Positions 41,443 to 49,389 of a DNA stretch of 64,000 nucleotides are shown one piece after another. The notes under the pieces were generated by a model, which was not told where the DNA came from, did no database searches, and saw only the letters and a list, made by a program, of their open reading frames with translations. The stretch spans positions 186,001-250,000 of the forward strand of contig NZ_OCNE01000004.1 in the NCBI RefSeq assembly GCF_900230195.1. The letters are read 5' to 3'. The stretch comes from Streptomyces zhaozhouensis (lineage in GTDB: Bacteria; Actinomycetota; Actinomycetes; Streptomycetales; Streptomycetaceae). Both the position numbers and the translations under genes were made by a program. How positions within the stretch are numbered: position 1 is the stretch's first letter; each line of letters starts with the position of its first letter.

Positions 41443-42243
41443 TCAGAGTTTGACCAGCACCTGGTTGAGCAGGGCGCCCATCCGCTCGGCCGAGTCGCGC
41501 CCGGCCCGGAGCACCTCCTCGTGGTTGAGCGGGGCGCCGGTGATCCCCGCGGCGAGGTTGGTCACGAGCGAGATCGCCAGCACCTCGGCCCCCGCCTCGC
41601 GGGCCGCGATGGCCTCCAGCACTGTGGACATGCCGACCAGATCCCCGCCGAGCGTCCGCACCATCCGGATCTCGGCCGGGGTCTCGTAGTGCGGCCCCGG
41701 GAACTGCACATAGACGCCCTCCTCCAGACTCGGGTCGATCTCCTGGCAGAGCGCCCGCAGCCGTGGCGCGTAAAGGTCGGTCAGATCAACGAAGTGAGAG
41801 CCCACGATCGGTGATGTCGCGGTCAGATTGATGTGGTCGCTGATCAGAACCGGCTGTCCTACGTGCATCCCCTCGCGGAGCCCACCGCAGCTGTTGGTCA
41901 GCACCACGGTGCGGCAGCCGGCGGCCACGGCGGTCCGCACGCCGTGCGCGACGGCGCCCACGCCCTGGCCCTCGTAGTAGTGGGTCCGCCCGAGGAAGAC
42001 CAGGGCGCGTTTGTCGCCCACCTGGTAGGAGCGGACCCGGCCGGCGTGGCCCTCGGCGGTCGGTGGGGGGAATCCGGGCAGCTCGGTCACGTCCAGCTCG
42101 GCGGTGGGGGTCCCCAACCGCTCCGCTGCCGGGGCCCACCCCGAGCCCATGACCAGTGCCACGTCATGACTGTGCACGCCGGTCAACTCGCGTAGCCGAA
42201 CGGCGGCCGCCTCGCCCGAGCGGGCCATGTCAGATGCGTTCAC
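41443..42243 (-). CDS. Purine-nucleoside phosphorylase
   Basis: Phosphorolyses inosine, guanosine and their deoxy forms. It has 266 residues, of the trimeric PNP type. Motifs: [16 protein letters not shown] (phosphate loop), [77 protein letters not shown] (base and ribose site) and [21 protein letters not shown] 42243 lies 6 nt after TAGGCT, so the mRNA is probably leaderless, and CTACGCGCGTAG lies just upstream. Its substrates come from add; its sugar-1-phosphate product goes to the mutase encoded next. The gene is punA/deoD-like; I leave the symbol open. Confidence 0.93.
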   Translation of the reverse strand: MNASDMARSGEAAAVRLRELTGVHSHDVALVMGSGWAPAAERLGTPTAELDVTELPGFPPPTAEGHAGRVRSYQVGDKRALVFLGRTHYYEGQGVGAVAHGVRTAVAAGCRTVVLTNSCGGLREGMHVGQPVLISDHINLTATSPIVGSHFVDLTDLYAPRLRALCQEIDPSLEEGVYVQFPGPHYETPAEIRMVRTLGGDLVGMSTVLEAIAAREAGAEVLAISLVTNLAAGITGAPLNHEEVLRAGRDSAERMGALLNQVLVKL

Positions 42244-42267
42244 GGACTGAGCCTAACCGTTCTCTTC

Positions 42268-42279
42268 CTACGCGCGTAG
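42268..42279. promoter_or_regulatory. Nucleoside-regulon operator, site 4 (PNP)
   Basis: The perfect palindrome CTACGCGCGTAG lies 12 bases upstream of the -10-like TAGGCT (42255-42250, minus strand), covering the -35 position of the PNP promoter. The spacer from 42290 to 42480 holds GCGTGCGGACG-type short repeats and no gene. Confidence 0.75.
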
Positions 42280-42480
42280 ACGGGCCGCACGAGAAGGGCG
42301 CGTACCAGCCAATCCGGTGGAACGTTCGACCCGGCGCGGTGACTCGTCAGTCGCGGAGGGTGCGTGTCGGGTGTGGTGGGGTGCTCGGGGGCGTGCGGGC
42401 GCGTTGGCGCGCGTCGATGCGTGCGGACGTGCGTTGAGGCGTGCGGACGCGGGGCGAGGCGTGCGGAGGGGCGGGGGTGC

Positions 42481-42927
42481 TCAGCAGGGGCGCTTGCGGA
42501 GTTCCATCACGTAGTCGTGGGGCGCGCCGGCGGACTCGGCGGCGTCGGCGATCTCGCCGAGATAGCGGGCGGAGGGAAGGCCGCCCTCGTAGCCGTTGAG
42601 GACGTAGGCCCAGGCGTTGACGGTGCCGTCGAGGGTGTCCACGCGCACCCGGGTCCTGCGGTAGATGTCCAGGCCCACGCCCTCCCAACGGTCGAGGCTG
42701 TCCTCGTCCATCGGCGCGATGTCGTACAGCGCCACGAAGACGTCGGGGGCGGGCGGCACGCCCGCCTCGGCGAGGGTGGCCAGGGCGCCGTCCCAGCCCA
42801 TCTCCTCCCCGCCGAAGGTGAGCCGCCAGCCGGTGAGCCAGCCGGTGCCGCGCAGCGGCGAGTGCGGAGCGCGCCGGGCCATCAACCGGGGGTCGAGGTT
42901 CACGGCGTAAGCGGCGTAGAGGGACAC
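42481..42927 (-). CDS. Gamma-glutamylcyclotransferase-like protein
   Basis: A 148-residue protein with the GGCT-like fold: N-terminal LYAAYAVNLDPRLMARRAP (in place of the usual YGSN loop), GTGWLTGWRLTFGG, VFVALYDIAP and the DSLDRWEGVGLDIYRRTRVRV segment whose Glu is the catalytic candidate, then NAWAYVLNGYEGGLPSARYLGEIADAAE. It could release 5-oxoproline from a gamma-glutamyl compound; the substrate is unknown. GTG 42927 follows TACCTT at 5 nt, another leaderless-type start. It is upstream of PNP on the same strand, with PNP's own promoter between. Confidence 0.82.
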   Translation of the reverse strand: MSLYAAYAVNLDPRLMARRAPHSPLRGTGWLTGWRLTFGGEEMGWDGALATLAEAGVPPAPDVFVALYDIAPMDEDSLDRWEGVGLDIYRRTRVRVDTLDGTVNAWAYVLNGYEGGLPSARYLGEIADAAESAGAPHDYVMELRKRPC

Positions 42928-43045
42928 GGCTCAAGGTAACCCATCCCCCCGTGATCAAGGGAAGCCCTGGGACTTGCCGTCCGGCCGGGGGAGCGACTCC
43001 TCACGCGCGTGGCTCGGGTGGGTGGTCGTCCTCGGCCCGGTGGGT

Positions 43046-43114
43046 GGTTGCTCGCGCCGTTCCCCGCGCCCCTTTTCGGCCGGTGGGCGGCTTGGGGGCG
43101 CGGGGAACTGCGCG
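43046..43114. repeat. Inverted pair of the dispersed Streptomyces repeat
   Basis: GGTTGCTCGCGCCGTTCCCC (43046-43065), continuing into GCGCCCC, faces GGGGGCGCGGGGAACTGCGCG-type sequence at 43094-43114. The two halves can fold into a long hairpin in the spacer between the GGCT-like gene and the flavoprotein gene. A further copy of the element lies at about 36987-37008 and a degenerate one at 49021-49050. Confidence 0.8.
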
Positions 43115-43209
43115 GTGCATGTGTGCCGGGGGGGCAGACGACCATGGAGCCGCACCGGCGAGGCGAGGGTGCCGCACCGGCGAGGTGAGTCGTGCGGGAC
43201 ACTGGAACG

Positions 43210-44649
43210 GTGACTCGAATCGTGATCATTGGTGGCGGACCAGGCGGGTACGAGGCGGCGCTGGTGGCGGCGCAACTGGGCGCGGAGGTGACCGTCGTCG
43301 ACCGGGACGGCCTGGGCGGTGCCTCGGTGCTCACCGACTGCGTGCCGTCCAAGACGCTGATCGCGACGGCCGAGGTGATGACCAGCTTCGACTCCTCGCA
43401 CGAGGAGCTGGGCATCGAGATCGACCACGACGGGGACGGCATCGGCGACGAGGTCCGCGGCATCGGGGTGGACCTCGGGGTGGTCAACCGGCGGGTCAAG
43501 CGGCTGGCGCTGGCGCAGTCCCACGACATCACCTCGTCGGTCAAGCGCGCCGGGGTCTCCGTGCTGCGCGGCCGGGGCCGGCTGCTGCCGGGGCAGGCGC
43601 CGGACGGCACGCGCCGGGTCGCGGTGGAGGAGAGCGGCGGTGGCCGGCGGGAGCTGGTGGCCGACGGGGTGCTGGTGGCGACCGGCGGGCATCCGCGGGA
43701 GATCCCGGACGCCAGGCCGGACGGGGAGCGCATCCTCAACTGGACGCAGGTGTACGACCTGGCCGAGCTGCCGGAGGAGCTGGTGGTGGTCGGCTCGGGC
43801 GTCACCGGCGCCGAGTTCGCCGGCGCCTACCAGGCGCTGGGTTCGCGGGTGACGCTGGTCTCCTCCCGGGACCGGGTGCTGCCGGGGGAGGACCCGGACG
43901 CGGCGGCGGTGCTGGAGGACGTCTTCCGGCGGCGGGGGATGAACGTGCTGTCCCGTTCGCGCGCGGCGTCGGTCAAGCGGGTCGGCGACCGGGTGGAGAT
44001 CACGCTCTCCGACGGGCGGACGGTGTCCGGGACGCACTGCCTGATGGCGGTGGGCGCGGTGCCCAACACCTCCGACATGGGGCTGGAGGAGGCGGGGGTG
44101 AAGCTCGCCGACTCGGGGCACGTCTGCGTGGACCGGGTCTCCCGCACCTCGGCCCCCGGGGTCTACGCGGCGGGCGACTGCACGGGTGTCTTCGCGTTGG
44201 CCTCGGTGGCGGCGATGCAGGGCCGGATCGCGATGTACCACTTCCTGGGCGACGCGGTGGCGCCGCTGGACCTGAAGACCGTCTCGGGCAACATCTTCAC
44301 CGACCCGGAGATCGCCACCGTCGGCTACTCGCAGCAGGACGTGGACGAGGGGCGCATCGACGCCCGGGTGGTGAAGCTGCCGCTGCTGCGCAACCCGAGG
44401 GCGAAGATGCAGGGCGTGCGGGACGGCTTCGTGAAGCTGTTCGCGCGGCCGGGAACGGGAATCGTGGTCGGGGGAGTGGTGGTTTCCCCGCGTGCGAGCG
44501 AGCTGATTCACCCGATAGCGATTGCGGTGGACAACAGTTTGACGGTGGAGCAGATCGCAAAAACGTTCACCGTTTACCCGTCGCTTTCCGGCACTATCGC
44601 GGAGGCGGCGCGGCAGTTCCATACACGAAAAATCGCGGAAGCACAGTAG
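43210..44649 (+). CDS. NAD(P)H-quinone dehydrogenase-like flavoprotein (LpdA type)
   Basis: A pyridine-nucleotide disulfide oxidoreductase of about 479 residues: FAD motif RIVIIGGGPGGYEAALVAAQLG, NAD motif LVVVGSGVTGAEFAGAYQALG, second FAD motif TSAPGVYAAGDCTGVFALASVA, dimer domain from ~345. The redox-active pair is broken: the motif reads GGASVLTDCVPSK, so the first Cys is Ser39, leaving Cys44 alone, and the C-terminal HPTxSE is replaced by YPSLSGT. It therefore cannot be a dihydrolipoamide dehydrogenase. M. tuberculosis LpdA, a quinone reductase, is the known precedent. GTG 43210 opens the FAD fold; GTG 43192 is an alternative. Probably a cytoplasmic diaphorase/quinone reductase. Confidence 0.87.
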   Translation: MTRIVIIGGGPGGYEAALVAAQLGAEVTVVDRDGLGGASVLTDCVPSKTLIATAEVMTSFDSSHEELGIEIDHDGDGIGDEVRGIGVDLGVVNRRVKRLALAQSHDITSSVKRAGVSVLRGRGRLLPGQAPDGTRRVAVEESGGGRRELVADGVLVATGGHPREIPDARPDGERILNWTQVYDLAELPEELVVVGSGVTGAEFAGAYQALGSRVTLVSSRDRVLPGEDPDAAAVLEDVFRRRGMNVLSRSRAASVKRVGDRVEITLSDGRTVSGTHCLMAVGAVPNTSDMGLEEAGVKLADSGHVCVDRVSRTSAPGVYAAGDCTGVFALASVAAMQGRIAMYHFLGDAVAPLDLKTVSGNIFTDPEIATVGYSQQDVDEGRIDARVVKLPLLRNPRAKMQGVRDGFVKLFARPGTGIVVGGVVVSPRASELIHPIAIAVDNSLTVEQIAKTFTVYPSLSGTIAEAARQFHTRKIAEAQ

Positions 44650-44680
44650 GCACAGGCGGGGCGCTGGAAGCACGGAGGTG

Positions 44681-44709
44681 CGCCCCCGGCGCATAGCACG
44701 CCGGGGGCG
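44681..44709 (+). terminator. Terminator hairpin after the flavoprotein gene
   Basis: An 11-bp perfect stem CGCCCCCGGCG / CGCCGGGGGCG around CATAGCA, 32 bases after the stop. Confidence 0.75.
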
Positions 44710-44769
44710 TGCGTATAGACAACTTCGATAAATCCTCGCAACCTGCTGAAAGCAGATGGTCGTTGGGGT

Positions 44770-44775
44770 TACTGT
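44770..44775 (+). promoter_or_regulatory. -10-like element of the DeoR-family gene
   Basis: TACTGT lies 7 nt before GTG 44783. The region upstream is AT-richer than most of the window (TTCGATAAATCC). No CTACGCGCGTAG site is seen here, so autoregulation through that operator is not supported. Confidence 0.4.
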
Positions 44776-44782
44776 CGGTTCC

Positions 44783-45721
44783 GTGTTCGCTGCAGAACGT
44801 CGCCAGATGATCCTCGAGATGGTGCGCGCCAACGGAGCCGTGTCGCTCCGGGAGCTGGCCCGCGTCGTCCAGACCTCAGAAGTGACCGTCCGGCGCGATG
44901 TCCGCGCCCTGGAGGCAGAAGGGCTGCTTGACCGCAGACACGGGGGCGCCGTCCTCCCGGGGGGCTTCACCCGGGAGTCAGGGTTCCCCCAACGGGCCAT
45001 GGCCGCGACGGCGGAGAAGACCGCCATCGCGGAGCACGCGGCCTCGCTGGTGCGGGAGGGCGAGGCCATCGTGGTCGGCGCCGGCACCACCACGCAGGAG
45101 CTGGCCCGCCGGCTGGCCCGGGTTCCCGGGCTGACCGTGGTGACCAACTCGCTGCTGGTGGCCCAGGCGTTGGCGCACGCCAACCGGGTGGAGGTGGTGA
45201 TGACGGGCGGCACGCTGCGCGGTTCCAACTACGCGTTGGTCGGCAGCGGCGCCGAGCAGTCGCTGCTGGGGCTGCGGGTCAGCCGGGCCTTTCTCTCCGG
45301 CTCCGGGCTGACCGCCGACCGGGGGCTCTCCACCTCCAACATGCTGGCCGCCAGCGTGGATCGGGCGCTGCTGCGGGCGGCGTCCGAGGTGGTGGTGCTG
45401 GCCGACCACTCGAAGCTGGGCGCCGACACGGCGTTCCAGACGGTCCCGACCGACCTGATCAGCCAGCTGATCACCGACCAGCCGCCGCCGGAGGCGGAGA
45501 AGGCCGGCGCGGAGCTGGAGGCGCTCGCCGAGCAGGGGGTGCGCGTCTCCGTGGTGGGCGCCCCCACGGCGCCCGGCGTCAAGTCCGCGCCCGAACGCGG
45601 CGATCCGGTCCGCCGCGACCTGCCGCTGCCGTCGCCGCGCGCGACGGGCCATCCGGGGCTCGGCGGCGGGACCCCGCCGATGGGGCAGCGGGTCTCGGAC
45701 CTGGCGCCCCGGCGCAGATAG
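44783..45721 (+). CDS. DeoR-family transcriptional regulator, candidate nucleoside-regulon regulator
   Basis: About 312 residues. DeoR HTH at the start: FAAERRQMILEMVRANGAVSLRELARVVQTSEVTVRRDVRALEAEGLLDRRHGGAV (residues 2-57). Sugar-isomerase-like effector domain: IAEHAASLVREGEAIVVGAGTTTQELARRL, TVVTNSLLVAQAL, VVMTGGTLRGSNYALVG, VVLADHSKLGADTAF. The pocket binds a phosphorylated sugar in known members. A 60-residue Pro/Arg-rich tail follows. It lies two genes from the PNP/mutase genes, and its effector could well be (deoxy)ribose-5-phosphate. This makes it the best local candidate for binding the four CTACGCGCGTAG-type sites; nothing in the sequence proves it. GTG 44783 is preferred over ATG 44756 because of the TACTGT spacing. 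Confidence 0.85.
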   Translation: MFAAERRQMILEMVRANGAVSLRELARVVQTSEVTVRRDVRALEAEGLLDRRHGGAVLPGGFTRESGFPQRAMAATAEKTAIAEHAASLVREGEAIVVGAGTTTQELARRLARVPGLTVVTNSLLVAQALAHANRVEVVMTGGTLRGSNYALVGSGAEQSLLGLRVSRAFLSGSGLTADRGLSTSNMLAASVDRALLRAASEVVVLADHSKLGADTAFQTVPTDLISQLITDQPPPEAEKAGAELEALAEQGVRVSVVGAPTAPGVKSAPERGDPVRRDLPLPSPRATGHPGLGGGTPPMGQRVSDLAPRRR

Positions 45722-45800
45722 CCACCGCCGCCCCTCGCCCCGGGCCCGCGTGTCAGCGGGACCGAGGCGGGGGCGCGTCGGTGTCGCCAGAAAGGCTCGG

Positions 45801-47579
45801 TCAGTCCTTGATCTCGCAGATCACGGCGCCGGCCGAGAGCGAGGCGCCGACCTCCGCCTTGAGCGCGCCGACGGTGCCCGCGCGGTGCGCGTTGATCGGC
45901 TGCTCCATCTTCATCGCCTCCAGGACGATGACCAGCTCGCCCTCCTCGACGTGCTGGCCCTCCTCGACCGCGACCTTGACGACCGTGCCCTGCATCGGCG
46001 AGGGCAACGCGTCGCCGGTCGGCGCCGCGCCCCCGCCGCGCTTGCCGGCCTTGCGCCGCGCCGGGCGCGCGCCCCCGGCCACGGCCGCGCGGGCCAGCGG
46101 CATCGCCAGCGTCGCCGGCAGCGAGACCTCAAGCCGCTTGCCGCCGACCTCGACGACCACGGTCTCCCGGACGTTGCTCTCCTCGCCCTCGTCGCCGACG
46201 GCGTTGAACGGCGGCAGCTCGTTCACGAACTCGGTCTCGATCCACCGGGTGTGGACGGAGAACGGCTCGCCCTCCCGCCCGTTGACCTCGGGAGCGAACG
46301 CCGGGTCCGCGATCACCGTGCGGTGGAACGGCACCACGGTCGCCATGCCCTCGACGCGGAACTCCGCCAGCGCGCGCGCCGCGCGCTCCAGCGCCTGCCG
46401 GCGGCTCGCGCCGGTGACGATCAGCTTGGCCAGCATCGAGTCCCACGCCGGGCCGATGACCGAGCCGGCCTCCACGCCCGTGTCCACCCGCACGCCGGGG
46501 CCCAGCGGCGGCACGAACGCGCTCACCGTGCCCGGCGCCGGCAGGAAGCCGCGCCCCGGGTCCTCGCCGTTGATCCGGAACTCGATCGAGTGCCCGCGCA
46601 GCGGCGGGTCGTCGTACCCCAGCTCCTCGCCGCGCGCGATGCGCAGCTGCTCGCGCACCAGGTCGAGCCCGGTGATCTCCTCGGTGACCGGGTGCTCCAC
46701 CTGGAGGCGGGTGTTGACCTCGAGGAACGAGATCGTGCCGTCCTGGCCGACGAGGAACTCGCAGGTGCCGGCGCCGACATAGCCGGCCTCGCGGAGGATC
46801 GCCTTGGAGGCGGCGTACAGCTCGGCGTTCTGCGCGTCCGTCAGATAGGGGGCCGGGGCCTCCTCGACGAGCTTCTGGTGGCGCCGCTGGAGGGAGCAGT
46901 CGCGGGTGGAGACGACGACCACGTTGCCGTGGGTGTCGGCCAGGCACTGGGTCTCGACGTGGCGGGGGCGGTCGAGATAGCGCTCGACGAAGCACTCGCC
47001 CCGCCCGAACGCGGCCTGCGCCTCGCGCACCGCCGACTCGTAGAGCTCGGGCACCTCTTCCAGCGTGCGGGCGACCTTCAGGCCGCGACCGCCGCCGCCG
47101 AAGGCCGCCTTGATGGCGACCGGCAGGCCGTTCTCGCGGGCGAACTCCACGACCTCCTCCGCGCCGGAGACCGGGTCCTTGGTGCCGGCGACCAGGGGCG
47201 CTCCGGCGCGCTGCGCGATGTGCCGGGCGGCCACCTTGTCGCCCAGCGAACGGATCGCGTCCGGCGAGGGACCGATCCAGGTCAGCCCGGCGTCGAGGAC
47301 GGCCTGGGCGAAGTCGGCGTTCTCGGACAGGAATCCGTAGCCCGGGTGGACGGCGTCCGCACCCGAGAGGGCCGCGGCCGTCAGCACCTTGTCGAAGTCC
47401 AGATAGCTGGTCGCCGGCGTGTCACCGCCGAGTGCGAACGCCTCGTCGGTCGCCCGGACATGCAGCGCGTCCCGATCCGGCTCGGCGTAGACGGCCACGC
47501 TGGCGATGCCTGCGTCGCGGCAGGCACGGGCGACCCGCACGGCGATTTCGCCACGATTGGCGATGAGCACCTTACGCAC
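45801..47579 (-). CDS. accA2: Acyl-CoA carboxylase alpha subunit (biotin carboxylase + BCCP)
   Basis: The shared alpha subunit of acetyl-/propionyl-CoA carboxylase, 592 residues. Biotin carboxylase: [53 protein letters not shown] (ATP-grasp), [43 protein letters not shown]-terminal BCCP with biotinylation motif EAMKM (~560). It carboxylates biotin, which PccB/AccB beta subunits then use on acyl-CoA. pccE and pccB are at the end of this window, as in S. coelicolor. GTG 47579 has AAGGAGG nearby. Confidence 0.95.
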   Translation of the reverse strand: MRKVLIANRGEIAVRVARACRDAGIASVAVYAEPDRDALHVRATDEAFALGGDTPATSYLDFDKVLTAAALSGADAVHPGYGFLSENADFAQAVLDAGLTWIGPSPDAIRSLGDKVAARHIAQRAGAPLVAGTKDPVSGAEEVVEFARENGLPVAIKAAFGGGGRGLKVARTLEEVPELYESAVREAQAAFGRGECFVERYLDRPRHVETQCLADTHGNVVVVSTRDCSLQRRHQKLVEEAPAPYLTDAQNAELYAASKAILREAGYVGAGTCEFLVGQDGTISFLEVNTRLQVEHPVTEEITGLDLVREQLRIARGEELGYDDPPLRGHSIEFRINGEDPGRGFLPAPGTVSAFVPPLGPGVRVDTGVEAGSVIGPAWDSMLAKLIVTGASRRQALERAARALAEFRVEGMATVVPFHRTVIADPAFAPEVNGREGEPFSVHTRWIETEFVNELPPFNAVGDEGEESNVRETVVVEVGGKRLEVSLPATLAMPLARAAVAGGARPARRKAGKRGGGAAPTGDALPSPMQGTVVKVAVEEGQHVEEGELVIVLEAMKMEQPINAHRAGTVGALKAEVGASLSAGAVICEIKD

Positions 47580-47605
47580 GATGGCTCCCTCCTTGGAACA
47601 AAGCG

Positions 47606-47632
47606 ATTTTAGGTACTGGCGACACCGCGCAA
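47606..47632 (-). promoter_or_regulatory. Possible accA2 promoter
   Basis: On the minus strand TTGCGC (47632-47627) and TAAAAT (47611-47606) are 15 bases apart, 27 bases before the accA2 GTG. The spacer is shorter than usual. The 328-base gap between accA2 and the divergent membrane-protein gene shows no other feature except a TAGCGT (-10-like) before the latter. Confidence 0.35.
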
Positions 47633-47907
47633 CGAGTCGCCCACAGGGGTGACCCTGCCCACACGGACGGTGAGGGGCAGCGAACAAGAGCGCGTACAAG
47701 CTTGCTATACCAAGGTACGCGCCGTATCCGCGAAGATCAGGGGCGGATTTCGCAGGGAGTTGCAGCGCGCCCGAGGTCAGGGCCCCGTGGCCACGGGTGT
47801 TGTGGGAACTCCATAACGGTTGGCCGGATTCTTTGCCGTCGCGCGGGACCTTGTCGGCCGCTCTACCCGGCAGTAGCGTGCGCGGCGTGCACCGAGGAAG
47901 ACGAAGC

Positions 47908-48501
47908 GTGACGGCGGCGGCCGCCGTGGTGGTCGTGGTGATGGCGGTGGGCCTCGGTCTGCTGCACTGGGTACTCGGGCTGGCGGCCGACCGTCAGTCG
48001 ATGTCGATCGGCGGGCTCTCCTCCGACGCGCTCAGCCTGGGGGCGTGGGGCGGGGGCGCGCTGCTGGCGGCGTTCCTGCTGTGCTGCGGCGGGGTGTTGG
48101 GGCGCGCCGCGCTCCGGGACCGGTCGCCGGGGCGGGTGGCGCGGGCGGCGCTGGTGGGCGCCGCCGCGCTCCAACTGCTGCTGGGCGCGCTGGCCGTCGG
48201 ACTGGTCGGCTGGCCGGCGTTCGGCCTGCTGATGGTGGTCTTCGGGCTGTTGGTGGCGAGCCTGCTGCTCTACCCGGCCGAGGGCCCGGCGGGCGCCCGC
48301 TCAGTCCGCCCACAGGTCGGTGACGGCGATCCCGGCGTCGGCCAGCAGGCGCCGCAGCAGCGGCAGGGAGAGCCCGATGACGGTGCCGGGGTCCCCCGTG
48401 ATCCCGTCGACGAACGGCGCCGACCTGCCGTCCAGGGTGAACGCGCCGGCGACGTGCAGGGGTTCGCCGCTGGCCACGTAGGCGGCGATCTCCGCGTCTG
48501 A
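47908..48501 (+). CDS. Small membrane protein with 3' overlap into maf
   Basis: GTG 47908 follows GAGGAAG. Residues 1-130 form four hydrophobic segments: [65 protein letters not shown] and [20 protein letters not shown] do not recognise the family. The last 65 residues are Gln/Gly/Arg-rich and antisense to the end of maf, so the true ancestral stop was probably near 48300; a 201-base tail-to-tail overlap is unusual. Function unknown; position beside accA2 and maf is conserved in streptomycetes as far as I recall. Confidence 0.7.
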   Translation: MTAAAAVVVVVMAVGLGLLHWVLGLAADRQSMSIGGLSSDALSLGAWGGGALLAAFLLCCGGVLGRAALRDRSPGRVARAALVGAAALQLLLGALAVGLVGWPAFGLLMVVFGLLVASLLLYPAEGPAGARSVRPQVGDGDPGVGQQAPQQRQGEPDDGAGVPRDPVDERRRPAVQGERAGDVQGFAAGHVGGDLRV

Positions 48502-48951
48502 GGGCTCGCCGAAGTGCACCGTGGTGGAGGCGACGGCCGACGCCCGGTGGCCGGTGGCCGTGTCGACCAGGCAGTGTCCGGTGCGCAGCACGCCGTCCCG
48601 GCCGCGCATCGCCTTCCACCTGGCGGTCGCCTCCTCGGCGTCCGCCGGCTTGCCCAGGGCGACGCCGTCGATGTCCAACACGGAGTCGCAGCCGACGACG
48701 AGCGCGCCGGCGGCCTCCGGCCGGGCGGCGACCGCGTCCGCCTTGGCCTCGGCCAGCACCCGCGCCAACGCCTCGGGCCCGTCGGCGCGCAGCGCCTCCT
48801 CGTCGACGCCGCTGACGATCACGTCCGGGACGATGCCGGCCTGCCGCAGCAGCCCCAGCCGGGCGGGCGACTGGGACGCCAACACGAGCCGCCTCGGCGG
48901 CGGGCTCTGGGTGGGCGCGGTGCCGTTCTGCCGTTCGCTGTCGTTCTCCAC
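48301..48951 (-). CDS. maf: Maf-family nucleotide pyrophosphatase
   Basis: A house-cleaning nucleoside-triphosphate pyrophosphatase of 216 residues. Motifs: [21 protein letters not shown] (N-terminal, S-R/A-R substrate loop), VSGVDEEAL (the usual DE pair), [19 protein letters not shown] (catalytic D), [40 protein letters not shown] and [36 protein letters not shown]. It removes modified nucleotides such as m5UTP, pseudo-UTP or dTTP. GTG 48951 is chosen because TACCCT (48963-48958) lies 6 nt upstream and no ribosome binding site is seen; longer upstream frames are not protein-like. Confidence 0.9.
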   Translation of the reverse strand: MENDSERQNGTAPTQSPPPRRLVLASQSPARLGLLRQAGIVPDVIVSGVDEEALRADGPEALARVLAEAKADAVAARPEAAGALVVGCDSVLDIDGVALGKPADAEEATARWKAMRGRDGVLRTGHCLVDTATGHRASAVASTTVHFGEPSDAEIAAYVASGEPLHVAGAFTLDGRSAPFVDGITGDPGTVIGLSLPLLRRLLADAGIAVTDLWAD

Positions 48952-49389
48952 GAGGGGAGGGTAACGGGGCGACGTCCGTGCCGGCGTGGCGCGGTGGTCT
49001 GTCGTCCTTGCCCCGGCGGCGGGTCGCTCGCGCGGTTCCTCGCGCCCCCGCTGCGTCGATGGGCGGCTGCGGTGCCGCACCGGCAGTGCCGACGAGCCGG
49101 CCGCGTCCGCCGGCACCGGCCGCCGGCCCTGTCGCTCGTCCGGGCCCGGCTGGTCCGCCACCCGGAGCGAACCGTGCGGCTCTCGGGCGGGTTGCCCGCC
49201 GCGTTCCGGCTGACCCGCCGTTGACCGGCCCCCGGCCGGTGAACCCGCCCGGCGGGTCGTCGAGTTGACGGCTTCCGGGCGGCGGCTGTTACACCGCTGA
49301 GGAGAAAAGTTCGCGAGCCGTTCGCCCTGGTTCCCCAGGATCGGGGTCCCTGATCCAGCTGGGAGACGGGGGTGGACGGAGGCTGGCAC
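48952..49389. other. Spacer between maf and the pseudokinase gene
   Basis: No gene is seen in these 438 bases. A degenerate copy of the dispersed repeat (TCGCTCGCGCGGTTCCTCGCGCCCC, interrupted at one base from the usual form) lies at 49024-49048. TTGACG (49265-49270) and TACACC (49290-49295) are 19 bases apart and could be a weak promoter for the pseudokinase gene. Confidence 0.5.

Noticed and set aside
43210..44649. Dihydrolipoamide dehydrogenase
   Set aside because: One of the two redox cysteines and the C-terminal His motif are missing.
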